Shown: positions 1 through 7,892 of the stretch, one piece after another
Position numbering within the stretch: position 1 is the first letter of the stretch
Layout: each line of letters begins with the position of its first letter
The notes under the pieces: model-generated
What the model saw: only the letters and a program-made list of their open reading frames with translations
Databases searched by the model: none
Told to the model about the DNA's origin: nothing
Source: 20CM-2-65-7 sp963830455
Lineage (GTDB): Bacteria; Gemmatimonadota; Gemmatimonadetes; Gemmatimonadales; GWC2-71-9
Direction of reading: 5' to 3'
Length of the DNA stretch: 64,000 bases
Assembly: GCA_963830455.1 (NCBI GenBank)
Contig: CAWHMT010000001.1
Span: 198,251 to 262,250 of the forward strand
Made by a program: the position numbers and the translations under genes

Positions 1-688
1 GCGTTCCGCTCGCGAGCGCTTCCACGACGTTGAGCCCGAACGGCTCCTCCCACTGCACCGGCATCCAGAGACAGCGCGCACCGGCGAGCAGCTCCCGCTT
101 CTCCGGGCCGCCGATTTTTCCCGCAAAGCGCACCCAGCGCGACAGGCTCGGCCGCCAACCGCCAGCGACGACGAGGCGGAAGCGGCCGCGCTTGGCCGCG
201 CGCACGGCGACTCGCCAGCCCTTGGCCGAATGCAAGCGGGCAAGAAAGAGATCGAAGTCGGATTTTTGTGCGCGAAACTCGTATTCGTCGAGCCGCACGC
301 CGTTGTAGACATAGGATTTGGTGCTGTGGCGGATGGCGTGGTTCTCGCTGACACAGATCACGTAGGATGGCGCAACAGCGCCGGGGCCGAGATTGCCGTG
401 CAGCGTCGCGACGTACGGCAGGTTGGGCGGGTGCTCGACGAGGCCGTGATAATGCATCACGTCGACGTGTCCCGGCACGTATTTGTGCACGTCGAAGCCC
501 GGCCGCCGCACTTCCTCTGCGTCCATTTCCACCACGCGCACGCCCGGCACGCTCGACCCGCGTCCCGCGAGCAGCGTGACGTGGTGCCCCAGCTCGACCA
601 GCGCCTGGCAGAGCCACACGACGATCCGCTGCGCGCCGCCGTACTTCTCCACCGGCACGCGCGTGTGCTGGAATTGAACGATGTGCAT
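1..688 (-). CDS. Glycosyltransferase family 4, 3'-truncated by window edge
   Basis: Only the first 229 codons are visible; the C-terminus lies beyond base 1. The protein begins MHIVQFQHTRVPVEKYGG and follows the GT-B fold of family 4 glycosyltransferases. The N-terminal Rossmann half contains the glycine-rich YGGAQR segment. The start of the nucleotide-sugar-binding half has VVAGGWRPS, and the donor-site helix begins EEPFGLNVVEALASGT. It is clearly paralogous to the gene directly upstream, sharing YVYNG, LFLxxLHS, AGGWRPS and ARCLWMP, so the two are a tandem duplication. The ATG follows the upstream gene's TGA with no gap. The probable role is sugar transfer to a cell-surface or exported glycan; donor and acceptor cannot be inferred. 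Confidence 0.85.
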   Translation of the reverse strand, partial: MHIVQFQHTRVPVEKYGGAQRIVVWLCQALVELGHHVTLLAGRGSSVPGVRVVEMDAEEVRRPGFDVHKYVPGHVDVMHYHGLVEHPPNLPYVATLHGNLGPGAVAPSYVICVSENHAIRHSTKSYVYNGVRLDEYEFRAQKSDFDLFLARLHSAKGWRVAVRAAKRGRFRLVVAGGWRPSLSRWVRFAGKIGGPEKRELLAGARCLWMPVQWEEPFGLNVVEALASGT

Positions 689-1624
689 TCAGTCGGCGGG
701 TCGACCGGCGGGCAGCGATCCGCACTTGGTCATTCCCTCATACATGCGGACGTAGCTCTCGGCCATCTTCAGATGCGTGAAGTGCCGCTCGGCGCGCGCG
801 CGGCATGCCTCGGGGGAACGGGTGCCGATGGTTTGCGCAGCCTTGATCATCTCGTCGAGCGTCGCGCTGATCGCGCCCACCTCCGGGGTGAGGATCTCGG
901 GCAGCGCCCCGCGTTTTGTGCCGAGCACCGGCGTGCCCGAAAACAACGCCTCGATCGTGGGAAGGCCGAACGGCTCGTCCCACTGTGCCGGCATCCACAG
1001 GCAGCGTGCGCGCGCGAGCAACACCGCTTTGCGCTTGCCGCCCACCTCCCCGACGTACTTGATCCCGCCGGTGAAGCTGGGGCGCCAGCCGCCGGCGATG
1101 ATCAGGGAACGGCCGGTGCGCTTCGCTGCGTCCACCGCCCACTGATACCCGCGGTCGCTGTGCAGCTTGCCCAGGAACAGATCCCACTTTTCTTTGCGCC
1201 CGCGATAGATGTACTCGGCGGGATCGAGTCCGTTGTAGACGAACGCCGTGCTGCCATGGCGTGCCGCATGGTCGCGGGACAGGAAAATCGTGTTGGGAGG
1301 AAGCGGCGTGTCCGGTTTCCAGTTGCTGTGCAGCGTTTGGACGAACGGCAACCCAGTCGGGCCCTGTTTCAGCGGAAAATGCGCATGCAGGATGTCTACG
1401 TTGTCCGGAAGGAATTTCTTGAGATCGACCGTGGCGTCTTTGAGGAGCCGTGGCGCGACCTCGACGATCTTCGCGGCTTCGGCCACCTTCGTCCCCGGCT
1501 GCGCCAGCAGCGTGACGCGATGGCCGAGCGCGGCGAGCGCGCGAACCAGCGCGACGACGACGCGCTGCGGTCCGCCGTAGCCTTCGACCGGGAGCCGGTG
1601 ATAGGAAGCAACTACGACGTGCAT
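689..1624 (-). CDS. Glycosyltransferase family 4
   Basis: This 311-residue GT-B glycosyltransferase is short for the family (usually 350-400). The N-terminal acceptor domain has the glycine loop EGYGGPQR near residue 15. The C-terminal donor domain has IIAGGWRPSF and, at about residues 215-235, the segment DEPFGLPTIEALFSGTPVLG, whose two glutamates match the E-x7-E donor-binding signature. It was chosen over the longer opposite-strand reading because it carries these motifs. It ends in TGA immediately followed by the ATG of the paralogue downstream, so the pair should be cotranscribed. The plus-strand gene starts only 29 bases upstream, so the two operons diverge. The sugar specificity is unknown. 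Confidence 0.88.
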   Translation of the reverse strand: MHVVVASYHRLPVEGYGGPQRVVVALVRALAALGHRVTLLAQPGTKVAEAAKIVEVAPRLLKDATVDLKKFLPDNVDILHAHFPLKQGPTGLPFVQTLHSNWKPDTPLPPNTIFLSRDHAARHGSTAFVYNGLDPAEYIYRGRKEKWDLFLGKLHSDRGYQWAVDAAKRTGRSLIIAGGWRPSFTGGIKYVGEVGGKRKAVLLARARCLWMPAQWDEPFGLPTIEALFSGTPVLGTKRGALPEILTPEVGAISATLDEMIKAAQTIGTRSPEACRARAERHFTHLKMAESYVRMYEGMTKCGSLPAGRPAD

Positions 1625-1653
1625 CGGAGTCCCAGTATAACTAGCTTCGGAAC

Positions 1654-2793
1654 ATGCCGGGGAGCCTGAGCACCAAGGGCGGGGGAGTCAGGCTGACACT
1701 CCTGCAGCTCACGCATCAGGGCGAGGGCGCTGGCTCCACACAATCTATTTTCAGTTTGAGTCGCGAGCTGGCGCAGCGCGGTCACCGCGTGTTGGTCGGA
1801 TGCCCTCCGGGCACGTTGCTCGCCCGCAATGTCGCCGCGAATCCGCCACTGGAATACGTGCCGCTCGATTTTTCTTCGCTCCGCGGGGTCGCGAACGCGC
1901 TCGCCGGCCTGATCGCCGACGCCCGCGTCGACGTCGTGAATAGCCACGCCACGGGCGATCGCCGCGCTCTCACCTGGCTGCGGTGGCGCGGCCGCCTGCA
2001 GCAGCCGTTTGTCGTCACGCGGCGCACGATGCCCCTCACCCTGCCGCCCGAGCTCATCGCCGTCGGGTTCACCGCCGACCGCACGATTGCCGTCAGCGCC
2101 GCGGTCGCGAGCGCACTGCGCCGGCGCCTCCACCCGCGGCGCCGCCTGCGCGTCGTGCCGAATGGCATCGATCTGGCACGCATCGAAGCGGAGCCACTGC
2201 CGCAGGATCTGGCGGCGGCGAGCATGGCCCTCGGCGATTCCGGCCGCCCCGTCGTCGTCGTCGTCGCGCGTCGCAAAGATCAGCAGATCCTGCTGCGCGC
2301 GCTGCCGGCGCTCGAGCGTCCGGTCACCGTGGCGTTCGTCGGCATCCGTCCGGACGAGGAGCTGGCGGCCGCCGAGGCCGCCGTGCCCGACCGGCACCGG
2401 GTCGTGTTCGTGCCGTTCACAGAACGACCGCTCGCGTTCTACCGGCTTGCGACCATCGCGGCGCTGCCGTCGCGGATCGAGGGTCTGTCGCAGGCGCTGC
2501 TGGAGGCGATGGCGCTCGGCCTCCCCGTCATCGCGTCGGCGGCGGGCGGCAATGCGGAGCTCATTTACCCGGGCGAAACCGGATTGCTGGTCCCGCCGCT
2601 CGATCCCGCCGCCTGGACCCGCGCACTCGAGCGGATGCTCGGCGACGACGAGTTTCGCCTGCACGTCGCGCGGGCGGGGCGCGCCCTCGCGCGGGAAGAG
2701 TTCACGATTCCGCGCACCGCCGAGCGGACCGAGTTGGTCTATCGGGAAGCCATCGAGCGGCGCCGATTGCTCGGAGGGGAACGTTCCCGTTAG
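1654..2793 (+). CDS. Glycosyltransferase family 4
   Basis: A 379-residue protein with GT4 organisation. The N-terminal domain begins LTLLQLTHQGEGAGSTQS, with a helix LSRELAQRGHRV. A linker carries VVPNGID. The C-terminal donor domain has EGLSQALLEAMALGLPVIAS (E-x7-E) followed by GGNAELIYPGETGLLVPP. It probably transfers a sugar from an activated donor to a lipid-linked or surface glycan in the cytoplasm. It is followed after 10 bases by a GT2 gene and then two more GT4 genes on the same strand, which suggests a glycan-assembly operon. An in-frame internal GTG could move the start downstream, so the first dozen residues are uncertain. Confidence 0.87.
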   Translation: MPGSLSTKGGGVRLTLLQLTHQGEGAGSTQSIFSLSRELAQRGHRVLVGCPPGTLLARNVAANPPLEYVPLDFSSLRGVANALAGLIADARVDVVNSHATGDRRALTWLRWRGRLQQPFVVTRRTMPLTLPPELIAVGFTADRTIAVSAAVASALRRRLHPRRRLRVVPNGIDLARIEAEPLPQDLAAASMALGDSGRPVVVVVARRKDQQILLRALPALERPVTVAFVGIRPDEELAAAEAAVPDRHRVVFVPFTERPLAFYRLATIAALPSRIEGLSQALLEAMALGLPVIASAAGGNAELIYPGETGLLVPPLDPAAWTRALERMLGDDEFRLHVARAGRALAREEFTIPRTAERTELVYREAIERRRLLGGERSR

Positions 2794-2803
2794 ACTACGG
2801 AAC

Positions 2804-3565
2804 ATGCCTCCGCTCCAGCGTCCGGCTCCACTCACCGTCGTGATTCCCACGCTGAACGAAGCGAGTCAAATCGGCGATTGCGTGAGCGGGCTCTCCTGGG
2901 CAGGCGAAGTGATCGTGGTGGACGCCGGATCGCAGGACGAGACGGCAGCCAGGGCACTGGCGGCGGGGGCCCGGGTGCTCAACGGCGTCGCGGGCATCGC
3001 GGCGCAACGCAATGCCGGGATCGAGGCGGCGCGCAACGAGTGGGTGTTTGCGCTCGACGCCGATGAGCGCATCGGACCGGCGCTCGCCGCCGAGCTCGCG
3101 CAGGTGGTGGCCGCTCCACAGCACGAGGCCTATCGCGTGAAGCGGAGGAACCTGTTCCACGGTCACGTGCTGCGCCGCGGCCATTGGGGACGGGACTGGG
3201 TGGTGCGGCTGTTCCGGCGCGGCAGGCGGTTCGGCGGCAAGTCGGCGCATCCCGGCCTCGAGATTGCCGAGCGCGAGCAGGGCGAGCTGACCAATGAGCT
3301 GGACCATACCCCCTACAAAGACCTGCGGCATCACATCGACAAGATCATTGCCTACAGCCGGATGAGCGCCGACGACCTCGCGGCGCAGGGCCGGCGCGCG
3401 TCGTTCAGCGACGTGGCGCTCAGGCCCGCGTTCCGGTTTCTGCGCGATTACGTGCTGTACGGCAGCTTCCTCGACGGCCGCCTCGGCGTGATTCACGCCG
3501 GGATGAGTGCGGCGTCCGTGTTCTTCAAGTATGCTTTTCTCTGGGAGAAACAACGCGTTGGCTAA
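2804..3565 (+). CDS. Glycosyltransferase family 2 (WaaE/KdtX-like)
   Basis: A 253-residue GT-A enzyme that opens LTVVIPTLNEASQIGDCV, the usual family 2 N-terminus. It carries VVDAGSQDET and the metal-binding motif ALDADERI (D-x-D) near residue 85. The rest resembles the WaaE/KdtX group of lipopolysaccharide-core transferases, with RGHWGRDWVVRLFRR, SAHPGLEI, and a C-terminal region containing DYVLYGSFLDGRLG. It adds one sugar to a lipid-linked acceptor at the cytoplasmic membrane face. The start was placed at the ATG at 2804, ten bases after the preceding stop, rather than at the upstream extension of the frame, which overlaps the GT4 gene. Its TAA stop overlaps the next gene's probable TTG start. 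Confidence 0.9.
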   Translation: MPPLQRPAPLTVVIPTLNEASQIGDCVSGLSWAGEVIVVDAGSQDETAARALAAGARVLNGVAGIAAQRNAGIEAARNEWVFALDADERIGPALAAELAQVVAAPQHEAYRVKRRNLFHGHVLRRGHWGRDWVVRLFRRGRRFGGKSAHPGLEIAEREQGELTNELDHTPYKDLRHHIDKIIAYSRMSADDLAAQGRRASFSDVALRPAFRFLRDYVLYGSFLDGRLGVIHAGMSAASVFFKYAFLWEKQRVG

Positions 3566-4736
3566 AACTTTTCTGTTGACCAGCGAGTTCCCGCCCATGC
3601 AGACCGGCATCGCGCGGATGATGGGCGAGCTGACGCTCCGCTATCCGCGCGGCGAGCTGCTCGTCTCCACCGGCCAGCACCGCGACTCCCAGGATTCCGA
3701 CGTGCGGTTCAGCGGCGCGGTGGTGGACCGGTTGCCGGTGCCGAGCAAGGCGCTGCGCAATCTCGCGGGACTGCTGTTCTGGTCGCGCCGCGTCGCGACG
3801 CTCGCCCGCCAGCACAAGCCGCGCTTCGCCTGGTGCGACTCCATCCGTCCCTGCACCTACCCGGCGAAATGGATGCACGAGCGCGTCGGGACGAAGTACG
3901 GCGTGTTCGTGCACGGCGGTGACCTCCTGAAAGAGCTGCACGCCATCCATCACTCGCGGTTCGCGCGCAAGACCGCGAAGGCGCTGCTCGGCTCGGCGGT
4001 CGCCGTGGTCGCGAACAGCCAGTGGACGCGCGAGCAGGCGCAAAAGGTCCTGCGCGAGCTGGGGCTCGATCCGCTCGCCGAGCTGGTGCGGGTCGTCCCG
4101 CTGGGGACCGACCCCGAGCAGTTCCGCCCGGGCATCGACACGCAGGCCGTGCGCGCGCGCTACAACGTGAACGGGGGCGAGTGGGTGCTCACGGTGGCGC
4201 GGCTCGAGCCGTACAAGGGCGTCGACACGGCATTGCACGCGGTGGCGCAGTGCCGCAAAGACGGCCTGGACGTGAATTACCTCGTGGTCGGCAGCGGCAA
4301 GAAGCGGAAAGAATACCAGAAGCTCGCCGTGGAGCTGCGCATCGCCGATCACGTGCGCTTCGTCGGCAATGTGCCCGAGGCGGAGCTGCCCGCCGTGTTC
4401 AACATCGCGAACGCGTACGTCGGCGTCTCGCGCCGCGCCGACGGCTCGCGCGTCGAGGGATTCGGAGTCGCGCTGGCCGAAGCGAGCGCCTGCGGCCTCC
4501 CCGTGATCGCGGGCCAGTCGGGCGGCCTCGCCGAAGCGGTGCGTGATGGCGAGACCGGTCTCGTCGTGAATCCCGACGATCCGGCCGCGGTCGCGGCCGC
4601 GCTCAAGCGCCTGCTGGGCGATCAACTGCTCGCGCGCCGGCTGGGGCAGTCCGGCCGCAAGTCGATCGAGACCTACTACAACTGGGACCGTGTGATCCGC
4701 GACCTGCGGGACATCGAATCACAAGTCTCCTCCTAG
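3558..4736 (+). CDS. Glycosyltransferase family 4 (tandem paralogue 1)
   Basis: About 392 residues. I place the start at TTG 3558, with GGGAG about ten bases upstream, giving a product beginning AKTFLLTSEFPP; ATGs at 3507 and 3531 would overlap the GT2 gene more deeply. The N-terminal loop TGIARMMGEL is followed by a C-terminal donor domain with VARLEPYKGVDTA, VGSGKKRKEYQ and EGFGVALAEASACGLPVIAG (E-x7-E). It ends ETYYNWDRVIRDL. Strong colinear similarity to the next gene shows a tandem duplication. The TTGGCTAA overlap with the GT2 stop indicates translational coupling. The role is inferred as surface-glycan assembly. Confidence 0.88.
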   Translation: MAKTFLLTSEFPPMQTGIARMMGELTLRYPRGELLVSTGQHRDSQDSDVRFSGAVVDRLPVPSKALRNLAGLLFWSRRVATLARQHKPRFAWCDSIRPCTYPAKWMHERVGTKYGVFVHGGDLLKELHAIHHSRFARKTAKALLGSAVAVVANSQWTREQAQKVLRELGLDPLAELVRVVPLGTDPEQFRPGIDTQAVRARYNVNGGEWVLTVARLEPYKGVDTALHAVAQCRKDGLDVNYLVVGSGKKRKEYQKLAVELRIADHVRFVGNVPEAELPAVFNIANAYVGVSRRADGSRVEGFGVALAEASACGLPVIAGQSGGLAEAVRDGETGLVVNPDDPAAVAAALKRLLGDQLLARRLGQSGRKSIETYYNWDRVIRDLRDIESQVSS

Positions 4737-5884
4737 CCTACAACTTCCCGCCGCACGGCGGCGGCATCGCCCGCATGATGGGCGAGCTCGCGCTGCGATA
4801 TCCGCCGCAGTCTCTCGTCGTATCGACCGGGGCGTACGAGCGCAGCGCTGAGAGCGACGCGCGTTTCCCCCAACCCATCGACCGCATCGGCGTGCGCGCC
4901 ACGCGCCTCCGCACGATTCAGGGTCTGGCGAGGTGGACCTGGCGCGCGAGCACACTCGCGAAACAGTGGCGGCCCGGATTCACCTGGTGCGGCGAGCTGA
5001 AGCCGGCGGGGTATCCCGCGCGCTGGCTGACCGCCCGTCATCGCATCCCCTATGCTGTCATCGTCTACGGGACCGAGCTGCTCCTGATCGACGCAAAAAT
5101 CCGGCGCAGCCGCTTCAAGCGCCGTACCGCCGGCAGCATGCTCGGCAAAGCCGCGGTGCTCGTGGCGATCAGTCGCTGGACGGCGGATCTCGCGCGCGAC
5201 GTGCTGGGCGTGCTCGAGCTCGACATTCCCATCGAAACCGTGCCGCTGGGCACGACGCCCACGCATTTCAAGCCGGGCATCGACACACGCGCGCTGCGCG
5301 CGAAATACGGCTTGGACGGCGGTCCGTGGCTGTTGACGGTGGCGCGGCTCGAGTGGCACAAGGGCATCGACACGATGATGAAAGCGCTCCCCGCTGTGCG
5401 CGCGCGGCACCCCACCGCGCGCTACGCCATCGCCGGCGTGGGCGATCGTCTGCCGCAGCTCGAGCAGCTGCGGGAGAGCCTCGGGCTCGGCGACGCCGTG
5501 CGCTTGCTCGGCGCCGTCCCCGATGAGGAGTTGCCGGCGCTGTACAACGCCGCGGATCTCTACGTCGGCGCGTCGCGCCGCCACGATCTCCTCGCCGAGG
5601 GATTCGGGATCTCGCTCGTGGAGGCGTCGGCGTGTGGGCTCGCGGTGGTGGGCGGGCGCTCGGGCGGCGTGCCGGACGCGGTGCGGGAAGGGGAGACCGG
5701 CATTCTCGTCGATCCCGATGATCCCGCCGCCGTGGCGGCGGGCGTCATCGAGCTGTTGGCGAATCCGGAACGGCGCAAGCAGCTGGGGTTGGCGGGACGG
5801 CGGGCGGTGGAGACGTATTACAACTGGGATCGTGTGGTGCGAGATCTTCTGGAGATTGATCGACGATATAGATCGATGCCGTAG
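4718..5884 (+). CDS. Glycosyltransferase family 4 (tandem paralogue 2), unusual start
   Basis: The first ATG in frame is at 4775, which would begin MMGELALRYPP and lack the first beta strand and glycine loop of the GT-B fold. The same frame reads LLLAYNFPPHGGGIARMM upstream, matching the paralogue's LLTSEFPPMQTGIARMM. The homologous N-terminus is therefore present but has no ATG, GTG or TTG. The best-placed initiation codon is ATC at 4718, overlapping the previous gene by 19 bases. The rest is intact: VARLEWHKGIDTM, EGFGISLVEASACGLAVVGG and ETYYNWDRVVRDL. Either a non-canonical start or a base error is involved. The function is a sugar transferase of unknown specificity. Confidence 0.82.
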   Translation: MTSLLLAYNFPPHGGGIARMMGELALRYPPQSLVVSTGAYERSAESDARFPQPIDRIGVRATRLRTIQGLARWTWRASTLAKQWRPGFTWCGELKPAGYPARWLTARHRIPYAVIVYGTELLLIDAKIRRSRFKRRTAGSMLGKAAVLVAISRWTADLARDVLGVLELDIPIETVPLGTTPTHFKPGIDTRALRAKYGLDGGPWLLTVARLEWHKGIDTMMKALPAVRARHPTARYAIAGVGDRLPQLEQLRESLGLGDAVRLLGAVPDEELPALYNAADLYVGASRRHDLLAEGFGISLVEASACGLAVVGGRSGGVPDAVREGETGILVDPDDPAAVAAGVIELLANPERRKQLGLAGRRAVETYYNWDRVVRDLLEIDRRYRSMP

Positions 5885-5908
5885 GGGCGCAGCATGCTGC
5901 GCCCCTAC
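5881..5908. repeat. 28-bp perfect palindrome between convergent genes
   Basis: Two 14-base arms, GTAGGGGCGCAGCA and its exact complement, meet with no spacer. The element overlaps the TAG of the upstream GT4 gene and ends 6 bases before the stop of the convergent patatin gene. RNA from either strand would form a very stable hairpin, so it may act as a bidirectional terminator. It lacks a clear U tract. It also has the look of a dispersed REP-type palindrome. Confidence 0.7.
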
Positions 5909-5914
5909 CCAACA

Positions 5915-6991
5915 TCATCCCGATCTCCGCATCTCTTGCGCGTGGGCCGGCCGCGCGATGATCGCGTACGTCGGGCAGTGGCGGATGTAGCCGCCGTCCA
6001 TCGGCGACCATTCCTGATCGGGCTGCGTCACGACCGCCTTGCGCTCCGCGTCGAGGACGAACATGCCCTGCGGCCCGTGCACGAGGCAGGCGCCGCACCC
6101 GATGCAGCGCTCGCGCTCCACCCGCACCATCACGCGCCGCTTCGGGAAGATCCCGACGTCGCCCGGCATCGGCCAATCGTCGCGGTCGAGCGCGGCGCTG
6201 GTCGCGCGGTAGCCTTCCTCGACTTCCTCACGCAGGTGATCGAACGAGAACATCGTGACGTGCTCGACGCGCGGCTGGATATAGTAGACCGGCGGCGTCG
6301 TCCAGGTTTTGACGCGCTGCTCGAGCAGCGTCTGCATCAGGATTTCGGTCGCGCGCGCGAACACCCCCGCGAAGCCCTCGTCTTGCGCGTCGGCGGTGAG
6401 GACGCTCGAGGCCGAAACGTCCACGGCCACGATCAGCTCCGGGCCGAGGGCGCGCGATGCGACGAAGGGCACGTTGGAGACGACCGCGCCATCGACGAAG
6501 AAGCGGCCGCCGATTTCGTGCGGCGGGAAATAGCCGGGCAACGCGCACGAGGCGAACACGGCGTCCGCGACGCGAATGTCGTCGAGACCGGGGAGGCCCC
6601 AAAACACCTGCATCCCCGAGTTCAGGTCGACCGTGTTGATGATGACCGGCGGATCGAGCTGCTGGAACGTCAGGTCGCCGACCGTGCGCGCGATCAGGTT
6701 CGCGAGCGGCTCGCGCTTGAACAGCGCGGGGGAGCGCATGCGCTTCAATGCCATATCGGCATGAGCGACGGCGAACACGTCCTTGCGCCGCAGGCTGAGC
6801 GCGATTTCGCGCAGCTTGGCGATCCCCACGCCCCCCGCCCAGGCGGCGCCCACCAGCGCGCCGACGCTCGACCCGATGATTCGGGTGGGCCGGTGCCCAC
6901 GCTCGAGGAGTGCCTGGAGCACGCCGACGTGGGCGAGGCCTTTCATCCCGCCGCCGCCCAGCACGAGGGTGAACGGTGTATCGCGCTTCAC
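5915..6991 (-). CDS. Patatin-like phospholipase with C-terminal [4Fe-4S] ferredoxin domain
   Basis: From the GTG at 6991 the product is 358 residues and begins MKRDTPFTLVLGGGGMKG. An ATG at 7048 would add 19 residues but overlaps the divergent gene's start. The patatin domain has the oxyanion loop GGGGMKG (12-18), nucleophile elbow GSSVG (Ser42) and the DG dyad in FVDGAVVSN near residue 180. The last 65 residues carry CIGCGAC and a later HCPT, together the C-x2-C-x2-C...C-P ligand set of one [4Fe-4S] cluster. Patatins hydrolyse lipid acyl esters; a fused ferredoxin is uncommon and may provide redox sensing or membrane electron transfer. It is cytoplasmic, with no signal peptide visible. Confidence 0.86.
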   Translation of the reverse strand: MKRDTPFTLVLGGGGMKGLAHVGVLQALLERGHRPTRIIGSSVGALVGAAWAGGVGIAKLREIALSLRRKDVFAVAHADMALKRMRSPALFKREPLANLIARTVGDLTFQQLDPPVIINTVDLNSGMQVFWGLPGLDDIRVADAVFASCALPGYFPPHEIGGRFFVDGAVVSNVPFVASRALGPELIVAVDVSASSVLTADAQDEGFAGVFARATEILMQTLLEQRVKTWTTPPVYYIQPRVEHVTMFSFDHLREEVEEGYRATSAALDRDDWPMPGDVGIFPKRRVMVRVERERCIGCGACLVHGPQGMFVLDAERKAVVTQPDQEWSPMDGGYIRHCPTYAIIARPAHAQEMRRSG

Positions 6992-7046
6992 AACCGTATC
7001 CGCTTGCCCGGGGAGTTGAGTCCCGAGTAACGTAGTGAACACCCCC

Positions 7047-7892
7047 ATGGCAGCGCCACTGTTTTGGTCACGACTCGCGCGAGATCCCTGGGCCCGCATT
7101 GGCCTGGCCGTAGTCGTTGTTCTCGCATTGCTGGCGCTGTTAGCTCCATGGCTGTCCCCCGGCGACCCCTCTCGCGGCGACCTCTCTGCAAGTTTGCATC
7201 CACCATCCGGCGCGTTTCTCCTCGGCAGCGATTCGCAGGGCCGTGACGTGCTGTCCCGCGTGCTATACGGCGCCCGCCTCTCGCTCGCCGTCGGACTCAT
7301 CAGCCAGAGCATCGCCCTGGTGCTCGGCGTGACACTAGGACTCGTGTCGGGTTACTACGGCCGTTGGCTGGACGGCGTCATCATGCGGGTGGCCGACGTC
7401 ACCCTCGCGTTCCCGTCCCTGCTGCTGTTGATCGCCATCGCCGCCGCCGTGAAGCCGTCGCTTCCCGTCGTGTTCGTCGTCATCGGGATCGTGGGCTGGG
7501 CCGGCATGGCGCGCATCGTCCGCGGCCAGGTGCTGCTCGCGCGCGGGCTGGAGTACGTCCAGGCCGCGCGCGCGCTGGGCGCGTCCGACGTGCGGATCAT
7601 CGCGCGCCACGTTCTCCCCAACGTGATCGCGCCGGTGATTGTTGCGGCGACGCTCGGTATCGGCGGCGCGATCATGGCGGAGGCGGCGCTGTCGTTCATC
7701 GGCCTGGGCGCGCAACCGCCCACCCCGTCGTGGGGCGCGATGGTGGCCGAGGGACGCGACCTGCTGCGTGTGGCGCCCTGGGTCTCGATCGCACCCGGCG
7801 TGGCGATCGGGCTCGCCGTCCTGGGTCTCAACCTGTTGGGCGACGGCCTGCGAGACGCCCTGGACGTCCGCGGGCTCGCCCGCGTCACATGA
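7047..7892 (+). CDS. ABC transporter permease, DppC/OppC type
   Basis: About 281 residues; GTG at 7035 is an alternative start four codons upstream. The N-terminal membrane segment VLALLALLAPWLSP is followed by the typical LGSDSQGRDVLSRVLYGARLSL, five further membrane segments, and an EAA-type loop around EYVQAARALGASDVRIIARHVLPN that docks on the ATPase. It ends GLNLLGDGLRDALD. These features define the second permease of peptide/nickel-type importers. No DppB partner, binding protein or ATPase lies nearby, so it must pair with subunits encoded elsewhere. It overlaps the next gene by ATGA. Confidence 0.9.
   Translation: MAAPLFWSRLARDPWARIGLAVVVVLALLALLAPWLSPGDPSRGDLSASLHPPSGAFLLGSDSQGRDVLSRVLYGARLSLAVGLISQSIALVLGVTLGLVSGYYGRWLDGVIMRVADVTLAFPSLLLLIAIAAAVKPSLPVVFVVIGIVGWAGMARIVRGQVLLARGLEYVQAARALGASDVRIIARHVLPNVIAPVIVAATLGIGGAIMAEAALSFIGLGAQPPTPSWGAMVAEGRDLLRVAPWVSIAPGVAIGLAVLGLNLLGDGLRDALDVRGLARVT

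Noticed and set aside
230..1669. 479-codon plus-strand open frame over the first two glycosyltransferases
   Set aside because: It is the antisense shadow of two minus-strand GT4 genes with clear motifs; its own translation is Arg/Ala/His-rich with no domain.
7035..7312. N-terminal extension of the patatin gene over the permease start
   Set aside because: The extra residues are low-complexity, Arg/Ser-rich and shadow the permease's first membrane helix; the patatin domain begins just after the GTG at 6991.
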